This document shows, piece by piece, positions 24,301 to 35,500 of a DNA stretch of 64,000 nt. Source of the stretch: Bolinopsis microptera (lineage: Eukaryota; Ctenophora; Tentaculata; Lobata; Bolinopsidae); the NCBI RefSeq assembly GCF_026151205.1, contig NC_087074.1, positions 15,124,667 to 15,188,666 of the forward strand, read 5' to 3'. Within the stretch, counting starts at the first letter, position 1. The number at the start of each line of letters is the position of its first letter. The translations under genes and the position numbers were made by a program. Under the pieces are notes generated by a model that ran no database searches, was not told the DNA's origin, and saw only the letters and a list, made by a program, of their open reading frames with translations.

Positions 24301-26993
24301 CTCATGATCCCCCCGCCCCCTAGAGAGTTTGAACTAATAAAGGATGTAAATAAAACAGAAATAAAGAATAATGATTGATAACGTGGAAACCTGTTGAAAC
24401 CACCGGTTGTGTGGTGCCGTTAACTTGAGACCAGTCTGAGGTAATAACAGCTAGTTCCGGTGCCTCCGTCGTTGAGGTTTCTATCCTGTCTGTTACTGTT
24501 ATAATAATTGTTTAAAACAGTGTAAAAACAATTATTTGTGGCATTGTATGCTGAATATGTTACATATTATTATTACCACCGACTATGTCAGAATTTGTTT
24601 AGCAGTTGGTGAAGTTATCATTTCATAAAGTCCGATTTATCTATTCGCTCCCTCACTTTAAGTTTAAGAGATAAGTATGTACTTTTGAAATGATAAGAGA
24701 CTGGAGATGATAATAAGTGGGCTTTAATTATTCCTGTGCTTAAAGAGTAGGTTTCGTCAGAACTTACCGACTTTACTGTCCTCAGTGGTGAGTGGTTTGA
24801 TTTCATCTTCCTGAGGTGTTGTTGTCATCACGGATGTGGTCACGTACGACGTCCTGAAATCAAGGTAATTAATGTAATTGAGACGTAATTAAAGAAGTAA
24901 AGGTAATCAAGGTTCAGTACATTATGTAGAAATAATTTATGTGCATGCTGCATATGCATATGACTATGAGATATATATGCGGAGTGATCTTTCAGACAGG
25001 AGGAAAAAATCGGCCGCTTTTTGTAAGTATTTAATTTGCATTTTCGATAAATTTATTAATTGTCTACCTATTGCAGCGTACTTCCTCTTAAGATTAGCTG
25101 AAATTAACGTTTACCTAAATTGGTACACTCAAATTGAAGCTTACATTTTAGTGTATAATCTATCATATCATTATGAAAAAATCGCTGGCGATTTGTCAGC
25201 ACTTCGAAAGATAAACAATACATTTTGTTGATTTCATTGCCACGCCGGTAAAACTCCGTAGTCAAAAAGGCATCACGGTTCAAGGTTCAAAGTAAATCCT
25301 GGACCGCTGCATCCGTAGACAGGGTTGTTCCCTTAGGACATGGATTGACACACGTTGTATAACTCTTTTCCGCGGCCTACAACGTGTAGCGAGGCATGGA
25401 CCTTTTTGGAATACTTCCTTAGTCTGGAGACCAAAAAGGCATATCAATAATTATGAAATATGCTTGCTCTATAATTTTATCTAATAACATTTTAAAATTT
25501 TCGCGTGATTTTATCTCATGGACGGAAGGTTTTATGTCTGCTAGCTCTGTCGATTGAGGAGATCTAATTTCACGTTTGAGATAAGCACAATTTGAAAGTC
25601 GCCAGCTACACGGTTCCTACCAGCCATTAGCCTGTGTTAAACATTTACCAAATAAATGTCACAATTCTCATGGTTATCTGGGGGAGGGGGGGTTGAAGCT
25701 AGCAATTTGGCATCAGATCAAACATTTATTCTTTCACTTTCGTTTCCCAGTACATCCAATAAAATATGAATCATCAATTAAGAGAAGTGCGAAACAAACT
25801 CTAGTTCAGTGTAAAATGGAAGGTGGGATCTTGGTAAGACTAAGATGGAATCTGAGCAAGATAGTGTATGGGTAAAGGGATCCCTGTAACACTGTGTAAC
25901 ACTGTGTAACACAGTGTAACACAGTGTAACACTGTGTAACACTGTGTAACACTGTGTAACACTGTGTAACACTGTGTAACACTGTGTAACACTGATCCTT
26001 GTTACTGTGTAACACTGTGTAACACTGTGTAACACTGTGTAACACTGTGTAACACGGTGTAACACTGATCCTTGTTACTGTGTAACACTGATCCTTGTTA
26101 CTGTGTAACACTGATCCTTGTTACTGTGTAACACTGATCCTTGTTACTGTGTAACACTGTGTAACACTGTGTAACACTGTGTAACACTGTGTAACACTGT
26201 GTAACACTGTGTAACACTGTGTAACACTGTGTAACACTGTGTAACACTGTGTAACACTGTGTAACACTGTGTAACACTGTGTAACACTGTGTAACACTGT
26301 GTAACACTGTGTAACACTGTGTAACACTGTGTAACACTGTGTAACACTGTGTAACACTGTGTAACACTGTGTAACACGGTGTTACACTGATCCTTGCTAC
26401 TGTGTAACACTGGGCTCTGATAAGATGGGCTTAGAATAAGATGGGGCCTTGGTAATAGTTGGTATGGTGATAGAAAAGATAGGGTTGCGATAAGATAGGG
26501 TCTTGGTATGTTTGGTTCCTGAGGGTCTTGGCAAGGTGGGGTCATGTGTTTTTAAGGGTATTATAAAGCGGCAAAATCTTAAACTACTTGCGTCATATAT
26601 GTTGTGGGTGGCTCTGTCTGCTTCTTCTTCTTTTCTGGTGATTGTGGGTGTTAATAACTGGCAGAGGGTATCTTACTTAAACCCCACCCCTTCCCCATCA
26701 TGTACATTGCATACCAGGGTGTGTTCATAACACATCCCTAGAGATAGTGGTATACCACCAGAATAATACCAAGATCAAGATGCCACTATAGGATTCCAGA
26801 GGGTGACATTTTAAATATACGTGAGATTGTTCAAATTGTACAAATCGGACGGCCTTGCCCGTTGATCGCCGTATAATCAATAATCATGCGTTGTTGAATC
26901 GATAGGAAGTAAGATATATAATAACTTACTTTTCTTACAGCTGACATCTGATAAGAGTAAGACTACGAGAAGAACAACTCTGAAAGAAGACAT
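21366..26993 (-). CDS. secreted mucin-like protein with four LDLa repeats
   Basis: Exons, upstream to downstream: first exon 26993 to 26939 or 26930 (signal peptide [19 protein letters not shown]); 24853-24768; 24495-24391; 23548-23141; 22731-22632; 22462-22353; 22139-22014; 21859-21737; 21493-21366 (stop TAA). From 24853 on every junction is phase-compatible. The middle is Thr/Pro/Ser/Gly-rich with an acidic stretch and TTAPNTG repeats, a likely O-glycosylated stalk. The C-terminal half has four LDL-receptor class A modules, each with six Cys and an acidic Ca-binding end ([42 protein letters not shown]). No membrane segment follows, so it should be secreted. The first exon does not join 24853 in frame with its best donor, so a small exon is probably missing. 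The donor at 24390 (GTTTCC) is non-consensus. Ligand unknown. Confidence 0.85.
23625..23721. repeat. tandem duplication, 47 bp with period 50
   Basis: AATACTAGTACTCTAGTTAT and the following 27 bases occur at 23625-23671 and again without change at 23675-23721. Perfect identity implies a very recent duplication. It lies in an intron of the LDLa gene. Confidence 0.95.
23838..24320. mobile_element. inverted-repeat element filled with TTTTTGAG repeats
   Basis: The left end, a G run then TTCATGAGCATTTTTGAGA, mirrors the right end, TCTCAAAAAATACTCATGAT then a C run. TAG flanks both sides (23835-23837 and 24321-24323). The inside consists of degenerate repeats of TTTTTGAG and its complement, including two nearly identical 62-bp units at about 24116-24240. 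No coding capacity. It lies in an intron of the LDLa gene. Superfamily uncertain. Confidence 0.7.
25889..26395. repeat. 10-bp satellite GTGTAACACT, about 45 units
   Basis: Near-perfect head-to-tail array of GTGTAACACT, interrupted several times by a variant with GATCCTTGTTACT, which gives a higher-order pattern around 25995-26150. It lies in the first intron of the LDLa gene. The long minus-strand frames here are artefacts. Confidence 0.97.
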
Positions 26994-27339
26994 TGTATAA
27001 AAACTCAAACAAAACTAATGCTGCAAAACGGTTTATGCTGTAGTGTTGAGCGGCTGAAAGAAATGTACGATAATACACAAACGGTGACGCAACAAGCATG
27101 CTTGCTTGTTGAATGTACGTTCTATTAGGAGAATTATGTCATTAATCAACGTCTAAGTCCGGGGGTTTACGATTAGGAAATCCGTATAAAAATTTCCAAA
27201 ATAAACGTAAAAACTTACAAAGTTAAGCGTTTCATTATTATCGAATCCCTCGGTATTCAAGTCTACACAAACAAAATAATTCTGTATAGGAAGCACAATA
27301 TGACTTAGCCATGTTCCCTGGAAAAACAGGTGACCTTAT

Positions 27340-27570
27340 CACGTGACTCTCCGTAAACGTCACCTCACCACGTGAACCATTGCACGTCACCAGGCGTTCC
27401 CTAGGAAACCCATCCCGTGACAGGATGTGGTGACGTACAGTTGTTAGATAGTTGCTACGGGCCCGTCACGTGACCCTTTCCTGAGCACGTGACCCACCAC
27501 GTGGCTTGTTTACGACGTGATTTAACGCCGGAAAATGACCGTGTAAAACAACATTAGGTGGTACCACGTG
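27340..27570. promoter_or_regulatory. cluster of six CACGTG boxes
   Basis: Perfect CACGTG at 27340, 27369, 27467, 27486, 27498 and 27565. One sits in GTCACGTGAC and others in CACGTGAC contexts. The cluster starts about 350 bp upstream of the ATG of the minus-strand LDLa gene, so it is a candidate enhancer or distal promoter. CACGTG is bound by bHLH-ZIP factors (USF, MITF/TFE, MYC/MAX) and by bHLH-PAS clock factors; which one acts here is not shown. Confidence 0.6.
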
Positions 27571-29502
27571 GTTCAGGTTACATAATCATACACACCAGCC
27601 AGTCGTTTGATAGGAACTTGTACAACTAACTTAATTTCAGATTAGATTTAAGATTGTACGTACCCTAAAATATCCGGGCAGTGTATTAAAGAAGCAACCA
27701 GTCGGGACGAGGTCGTCTGATTAGGTAACCTTATCCATTTACAACGCTGTCACGAGTTTGTCATCATGATGTCATATTATTATCATAAACTGTCGTTAAA
27801 TGTAATTAAGTTAAAGTTTGCAATTGTGAGTCTAGTCAAGTGAGAAATTACCCGTTTATGTAATCAGTTTAACACACGTATTATTATACCGCGTACAAAG
27901 ACATGTTATCCCATTTACTGGAGTATTTAATTGTCAGGTAATTGTCAGGTAATTGTCAGGTAATTGGGTAATTGGGTATGACCGATAAATATTGACTCAG
28001 TCTGATGATGTGCGAACACAGAACAGCTGGTACCTTGTTTGTGATAAGTTCGGGGTTCCTTCTAAAGTTTTAAAACACTTATGACCGATTCGTCATTGTT
28101 TCATAACTCTATCATGCTAATATGAACAGGGTAGGCCTCATACGGAGTTGAAGGAGTCACTGTCGTCTACATCAACAACAATGAGCACAATTTAGGAGTT
28201 ATGGCCATGTTCCCCAGTTTGTTTGTACCCCACCGATGGTCAAGGGGCTGAATATTCCTAACTTCACTTCTTGAGTAGGTACACGGTAATGACCGATTCG
28301 CCGACCTTCACCGTGTTTCCATGGCACGAACCGTGCCGGCTCCGTTCCTCGCCCTCATCACGTCTGAGTCATGAATATTTGAGCAGCAGACTTGAGCAGC
28401 TGGCACGTCTTAATGTAGTCTGGGACCTCAGAGGCTACTTTTCTTGATTGGACCGTGCTACCCACATGAATATTACAAAACATTTTAAATGCTTTTACCT
28501 GAACTTTAATCAACTGCCCATCTATCTAAGACTTTGCCGAAGGTTGTTTTATGTTAATGAAATTCCTCTAGAACGGTTTGTCTTCTGTAAAGTTACCATG
28601 CCTACTTTAACTTCTTAGGCCATGCATTAGGGAGCCCCAACTCGTGCATTCAGGGGAGAGCTCCTTTAAGCGTTTCAGTCACGTAAAAGTTACAGAGCTA
28701 TTTAAGATAATTTCTGAATCAAGCGGGAAACATCTAATACCAAGTCAGGTTTCTGTGGAAAGAGGCTTTGATCAACATTTTGCATTCAAAATATTGGGAT
28801 ATGATCTTACTGATCGGATAATTTCTCATATCTGTTCAAGCTTCTCAATCAGAGACATGAGACTCATAATATGTGCATTGGCTGGTTAAGAAATTTTACC
28901 CTCTTTTTTGTTAAATAAGAAGTAATTAGAGCTATGAACAATACAGTTTATCATTTTTTTTTGTGAGGATCTCGTGGGCACACATGAAAATAACACGTTT
29001 AGTTCTTGCACTTTGCCTGCCCCTATAGGTTGGGCACGTTGCACTTTGCCTGAAGCTCTGGAGTTCAATGAAATGGTTTGAAACAAATGGTTGGTGCGGG
29101 AGATTCCGGGTTTATATTCGTGAACGTATTTGCTGATGGGTTTCTTCTCTTATCCACACTCGGAAATATATCAGTGGGTAAATTAAAAAGCTTTGAATGA
29201 TTTTGAGGTGTTTATAAAACGTACAGTGTCCATAAGGATTTTATCCGTTTTTTATTCAAAGTTCTGCTAGTGCCAGGGATTTTCTTAGTTCCACTGTACT
29301 TCATGTGCCATTTTTTTATTTAGTCCTTTTTGATCGTGTATTGATCGAGTCTATTCAGTACATACCTTAGTTCCCAAATATTTGTGTAAAAAAACTTTGG
29401 GCTTAATAAATTTGAGTACCAAAATTTGGGCGGGAGATTTGGACTTGTTTGTTTGCCATTAATCTAATTTGCTGAATTAGGGCACGCCATAATTAATATT
29501 TA
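27571..29502. other. intergenic, no gene recognised
   Basis: Short AATTGTCAGGT tandem repeats lie at about 27932-27980. The 81-codon frame at 28644-28889 and its neighbours have no recognisable features. Confidence 0.5.
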
Positions 29503-29840
29503 CAGGGTGAGCCAAAAAGAATGGCAGGATTTTTTTAAATGATTAACATAATTATGAAGCAGCAAATTTTGATAAAACTCCCGCATATTCAATGGTTGGT
29601 GAGTTTTCTACTTAATATGAGTCAAAATAAAATCAAAGACTTTCATTTTCTAACTGCCACTCCTGGGTAAATTGCCAGTCGTAATTTCCTTTAACGATTT
29701 CAGCTCCAATTCTTCGCATATATTACCTATTTATGAGTCAATTTCGGATCAAATTTTAAAACTGATATTTATACGATGATACTACGTTGGTTCAAAGCAG
29801 CTGGAGAGCGTCAGACTATATATTATGCATTCATTATAAT
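29503..29840 (+). mobile_element. possible mariner-like end and 5' remnant
   Basis: CAGGGTGAGCCAAAAAGAAT resembles the termini of mariner-type elements, including the GGGTGGCCCAAAAGT end at 15025. It is followed by AT-rich sequence and a short frame starting near 29776. No second end or catalytic motif was found. Confidence 0.3.
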
Positions 29841-29919
29841 TTCTGTTTCAAGAAATAAGATGAATGATTTAATTTTATATGCTATCCAACTAAGAATGAC
29901 TCCATCATTATTAGTCTTA

Positions 29920-30151
29920 GGGGCCATCTACTTAGGACCTCCGCCAAAAATCGCAGATTTTCAGACCATCCCCCTCCCCCTGTCCGGGTGTGTCCGAATT
30001 TTCAAAACCACCCCCACCCCCCCCCCCCCCCCTCCCCCTGACGTCCGGATTTTCAGAAACCATCCCCGCTCCCCCTGGCCCTGTCCGGATTTGTCCGAAA
30101 TTCGAAAACCACCCCCTCCCTATTTGCCAGACGTCCTAAGTAGATGGCCCC
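29920..30151. mobile_element. PIF/Harbinger-type MITE, 232 bp
   Basis: Perfect 19-bp terminal inverted repeats GGGGCCATCTACTTAGGAC (29920-29938) and GTCCTAAGTAGATGGCCCC (30133-30151), flanked on both sides by TTA. A 3-bp TTA/TAA duplication with GGG-type ends is typical of PIF/Harbinger elements. The interior is C-rich with repeated TGTCCGGATTTTCA-like blocks and codes for nothing. Confidence 0.85.
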
Positions 30152-33100
30152 TTACCTACTAAAATGTGATGTGCACCGAACGCTACAACCAATCTAAATT
30201 CTAAATTTACGCAAGATTATGGCCCATTGTACGATTTGACCGTGGCCAACAAATTGTGGTTTACATTTTGTTTCTTAATTCTTACTCCCCTACAATTATA
30301 CAGTGATCTCAACAAATTTTACAAAGACTCAACGTCTGGTATATCTCAGACAAAGAGTAGTCGGCAAACAGCAACATACCTATTTTAACGTTTCCCCCTT
30401 AATGTTTTTATGCATAAACTCACGACCCCACATTCCACAAGTGCCTACCCTTACATCTTTGTCGCTAAAAGAGAATATCTTAGGACCATGACATGAGACT
30501 TACTTTTATGAGATGCACATCTTAAACCATTAAGCCGGGCAGATCCCAACCTTTAGGCTTTCATATCGGCACCTAGTAGCTGTACAGGGTGTTCACTATG
30601 CAAAACTGCAACAAAGGGCCCTGTACCACCTTCAATGGCCACCCCTCGACTTCATTAGCATCAAGACTACATATGGATAAGGATTAGTCGGTGCATTAAC
30701 CACTACCCCCTGGTTAAGTTCACACTTTCTGATTGGATATGTTGATTGGATGGGAGTGTGTTTGCGCTTAAGTTGAATATGATCCCCACGTCACGCTTCC
30801 CCCTATGTTTATTGAACAGTGGTGGTGTTATCGCACTTACAATCAGGGGCCGGGGTATGAATATACAAATCTCAAGACATAGTCTGGAATTATTTGAATT
30901 TAAACATATCATTAAAGTGTATTGCGGGGCCTGGTGAACGGTTTTTGAATCTGTTGAATATTCAGTGCTAGACTATATTTGCATTGAGTCGGCGGTTTCT
31001 GCCTCAGTCTCGGAGCTGCCCTCAGAACGTGGGGCTCTCCTCCCTATTTTTAGTTGTGAGATCTAGTTTATTGGTTTAATTTATTTGTATCGTGTTGATG
31101 GAATTAGGGTGGATTTTGACAAGGATTAGGGGCCATAATTTTGGATGCTGCTTCAATTGTTTGATGGATTGAAGGTAGTGGAAGGTTGCCTGTATTATAG
31201 TGCACATTTCTGCAGATTTTGATTTCGAATCGTAGTTAAGTGGTAAAATGACGCGATCCGAAAAAAATATTGAGACGAGATGAAATATCGCAATCTCAAA
31301 TTTTTTTGCGATATTTCATCCCGTCACAATATTTTTTTGAATAGCTTCCAATTTTGTGTGGAAATACGTATAGAAGCATGAAGTTCGTGTTCAGGTTTCT
31401 ATTATATTATAACAGTATAACGGTGTTATACTCAATACTTGTATTGGGAAATCACGGACAGGTCCGTGCGGTTGTTTCTTGATCTTCCGATCTGTGTTAA
31501 AATCGTATTCAGATGAAATTGTTAAACTGCCGTCATAATTTCCCTTTTCTGGGAGTCAATTTTTCTGCTACAAGTTTGCTTTACCGGCTAAAACAGTATG
31601 AATCATAATCACTAATTGCTGATTGCTACAGTTTCACAGTCAGATAGATTTATCCCCTATCCCTATGGCTATAGTCAATAATTTAACATACCGACCAATA
31701 TGTCGTACGTGGAAAATCAGGGCTCTTACTTTTAAATTTGCAATGACTTGGTCACGCAAACAATTTAGTGGCTTCCTATTACAAATTCGGTCAAGTTTAA
31801 GTTCGCTACAAAACTTTCTGGCTTAGTCGAGAACATTCCAAACTACACAGGTTTTCTCAATAATCGTAAAAGGATAGATGTCCAGCTAGGCCAGGCTATG
31901 AGGCTTTTTGTTCAGGTTACCATGAATCAACTTGCTATCTAATATGCTTGTAGCGCTAACTGAGACCAACTTTGACTCAATATCAAACGGTACCTCTTCC
32001 AACCACCCTCCATACACCTTATCTTTGTCATTTTACCTGAAAGTTGAGACATCTTCAAGATTTCTTATCATCAGCCGTTTTCATGGTTAGTATTAAGTAA
32101 TTTTTGTTTGGCTTTGAATTGTTCGCCTGCACTGGCATCTGATTTTATCTACAATGAACTTCAGTGACCTCCGCTGTACAGCACCATAGCTGGACACCCA
32201 CATAATCAAATACGTGAACTTAGAGCCCTCGATAATTTGTGATTCTGATAGATTAATTGGATTACCCAAGTCTGTGAAGGTCGACAATCACAATCGCGTT
32301 GCAACTACCGCACTGCTTGGCAAACAGCTTGATCGTGTAATAAGTTAATTACGTAATTACTAATTAGCGAAGCGTTGGTCCCAAGCCACCTCCCTCATAC
32401 AATGCCTTCATCCGTTCTAGAATCAACCCTGCGCCCCTCAAACCTTGAACCCAATAACGGAGAACAAAAGGTCTCTAACACGGCTATTATTCGGGTGAGA
32501 TTACGATTCCCTAGTTCTGAAGGGACACGCGTCTTGTGCCCAAGAAGGCACCTCGGCCCTCCGTTTGTCCCAACTTGTCCCCTGAATAATTCAAACCACA
32601 GTGCTGAGAGAGAACAATGGTAATTAAGCGATCATTCGCCCCGCACAATGCCCAGGCAAGCTAGCCCCCCTGCTGGACCCTCACCTTCCTCCAGCTCCAC
32701 AATCGGAGCGCTCAAACAGCGTCTAGATTAGGTATTTGGGTGCTTTGTAATGCAGATTTACAAGCGGGGAGAATTGTCAAATTCTCAGCTCTGTCCACAT
32801 TTGATCTATGGCTGGATAATACAGTGGACAGTGTTAACCCTCTGAGAGGGTGGTTAAATATTATGCGAGAGGAACGCGGGGTGGAGCTATACCTGCTCAA
32901 CGTGACATGCCAATTTAAACTTCATACTGGTAATCAGCTGCACAATAGGAGGTACTGTATTGATGGATAATTGGGAAATATCAAAACATGATGCAATTAC
33001 GAAGATGATCCGATCGCGAGCATGATTCTTAGCAAATATGGTTCTTAACAAATATGGTTCTTAGCGAAGTTAGTTCTTAGTGAAGATGATTCTAAGCAAA

Positions 33101-35340
33101 GATGATTCTTAGTGCAGGTGAATCTTAGTGAAGATCGATCTTAGTGAAGATAATTATAAGCTGATATGATTCTCTGTATGACTTGAAATATTTTACTGAT
33201 TCTTTGCATAGATAGTGATCAATGAAAGCATGGACCTGCGTATATCCCCCGACAATTTTTCAGTACCCCGAGCGTTATGAATTTACTGATGATATAGGGA
33301 GCTATATCAGTACGTATCTCATACATATATTACATAAGGATTTATGTTATAATTTATATGATTAACCTTTAAGTTTTAACGGTTGGTTATTCTGCATTTT
33401 CTCAACTGATGTACTTAATCCTAATTTGCAATTTTACGAATCTGCCTTTTATCAATCAAGCTCCTGCATGACTTAGGTTGTTCAAAATAACAAATAATAT
33501 GTTGATGCACCCCTGGATGAGATTTGTTGGCGCTACTTGTTTCAGATTTGAGGCACTATATCTTGCGGTGATAATGGTTCTCTGATGCCTCTTATTGGTC
33601 CAAAATGCCAGCTTTTCGAATCCAGAATCGTCGGTCATACTATAGAACATGGGAACAAAACATTTATATTCTTCCCAATTTTGATTTGACCATAAATCGA
33701 ACAGTCAGCACTTTTCCGAACAATGGCCTCTAATATCGACTCAGCAGAGAGTTTGCATTGTGAGGGTTGAGGTGAGCGCGTGTTGGAATTAAATATTCAA
33801 CAGCTCAAGCCATGATTGACAATTTTGTGGGTGCATTGTGCAAGTCTCAAGATTCCGGGGGTGTGAACGCGTGTAAACGAGTGCAAATCACCTGTCCACG
33901 AGGCAGTAACCATAGTAACCACGAGGCAAGCTAAATCGATTAGAACAGAGATCTAGTTGGAAAATTGAGGCAAATCTAGCATACCATACTGTAGACCATG
34001 GAAAAGTAAGACCCCGCTGCTAGAGAGAACAATAAACTGGCACTACTCACAATTGACATGCAGCCACACGGAAAAGTGTACACGGAAATAGAAGGTTATA
34101 GTCTCATGATGATGAGTGATTTATTCAGTGCCTCTTCAATATTAGATTATGAATTTGATCAAGTGTAAAGAGGTCCGCTTAATCATATTCATGATATCTA
34201 AACTGACTTCTTTACATGTTGGTGGTTGAAGAGGTGAGAGGGGACGACTTGTTGGACAGACCTTCACGGCTATAAGACTGTAGTAGTGGACAGTAGTTTG
34301 TTATCTGATAAGTTGGGATCAAGTGTTTTTAAGTAAAATGTTTGCTGGAGATTGTGTAGAAATGTTGTCTCAGATTGTGTAGTGAGATACCATCACTCCT
34401 GATGCCCTGTTCGTCATATCCCTGCCAATTTATCCCCCCCCCCCCCCTGCTTCATATCACTTTTAAATGAGTTAGGTACCATCTTACCACAGCAAAAATG
34501 GGTATTTACACTCGTAAGATAGTTTCGGCACTATTCCCTAGACTATGTGCATGTACATTGTACATGGAGATAGTGCATTGTACTTACATAGGTACCTACT
34601 GCTGATGATGTAGTTAGTAGTAAACCAACATGTGGAGTATGGTAATGAAACTGTTATAACTAGATTAACATAGGAATTTCCTATTATTTCACTGCTTCAG
34701 ATTCATTTTATGGTCCGTGACTCTGTACCCTGACGGAGGAATTGCCATGACAACTGAAGAGAAGGCAGATTTTGACGTTTCAATCAGCAGCTTGTTGTTC
34801 TGCATTCTGTGGTTAATTTGGTGACATAAGTTTTACAGTGACTACCTGGCGGCTGGTGGCTGTTTAACATGGTTTTATTTTCGGTGCTGTCATGTTGTTA
34901 CTGCATATTTTATGATTTATCGGAGTTTTATCAAAAGGTTGTGGTCCGCTGGATTCCTGTTGAGCTTTTGGTGTCAATTTTACCTATAGCGTCCAATCAA
35001 ATCCAAGCTCGTCACATAGTAATTGTTGCCAACTTTTTTAGTCTTCTCTTATTCAAATCGGATTTGAATATTCAATTTTCTCTGAGCCCTTGCCAATGCC
35101 ATGGCACTTCAAGTATATATTATTATCATAATGTAAATCCCTCAATTTGAAAGTAACATATTAAGAATGCAATTATGCAATTAGGCTGCACCCTACCTGG
35201 GATAAAGGAATGAAACAAAGTAATCAACATGCATGGGGAATATTGGCCCTGGATTGAGGATTCCACACCTATCGAGTGTAATGATAATGTTTACATGAAC
35301 GAACCCTTCGCCCCTTCCCTGCACAAGCAGCTCACCTCTC
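30152..35340. other. intergenic, no gene recognised
   Basis: About 5 kb with only short frames. It holds the inverted repeat at 31261-31338 and degenerate repeats of about 20 bp (core TTCTTAGTGAAGATGA) at 33027-33165. A C run lies at 34434-34448. Some of this may be regulatory sequence for POU1. Confidence 0.5.
31261..31338. repeat. 33-bp inverted repeat with 12-nt loop
   Basis: Arms 31261-31293 and 31306-31338 match at 31 of 33 positions. They start with AAAAAAATATTG and include GATGAAATATCGCAA. It would form a strong hairpin in RNA; it could also be a minimal inverted-repeat element. Confidence 0.9.
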
Positions 35341-35357
35341 TAATCCTGCTGCATGCT

Positions 35358-35399
35358 GATTGGCTCTCACGCACGTGACGTCACAACGCCTTGACCAAT
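35358..35399 (+). promoter_or_regulatory. POU1 proximal promoter: CCAAT, E-box and CRE
   Basis: ATTGG (inverted CCAAT) lies near 35359 and CCAAT at 35395-35399. Between them CACGTG (35372-35377) overlaps a full palindromic cAMP-response element TGACGTCA (35376-35383). This sits 100-145 bp upstream of the POU1 ATG, the expected position for a proximal promoter. Vertebrate Pit-1 promoters also carry cAMP-response elements; conservation across that distance is only a suggestion. Confidence 0.6.
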
Positions 35400-35500
35400 G
35401 GGGTCACGCGGCTCGCGGTGGAGAGAAGTAAGTTGCTTAGCTCAGCGCAGACTATTTGTAGTTTATTCATCAGCTTTGTGGTGTGACGGTTTTAAGTACC

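Noticed and set aside
24941-25231. 96-codon plus-strand frame
   Set aside because: No homology features; it lies in an LDLa-gene intron and has biased AT-rich composition.
25778-26545. Several minus-strand frames with [10 protein letters not shown] repeats
   Set aside because: Translation of the GTGTAACACT satellite.
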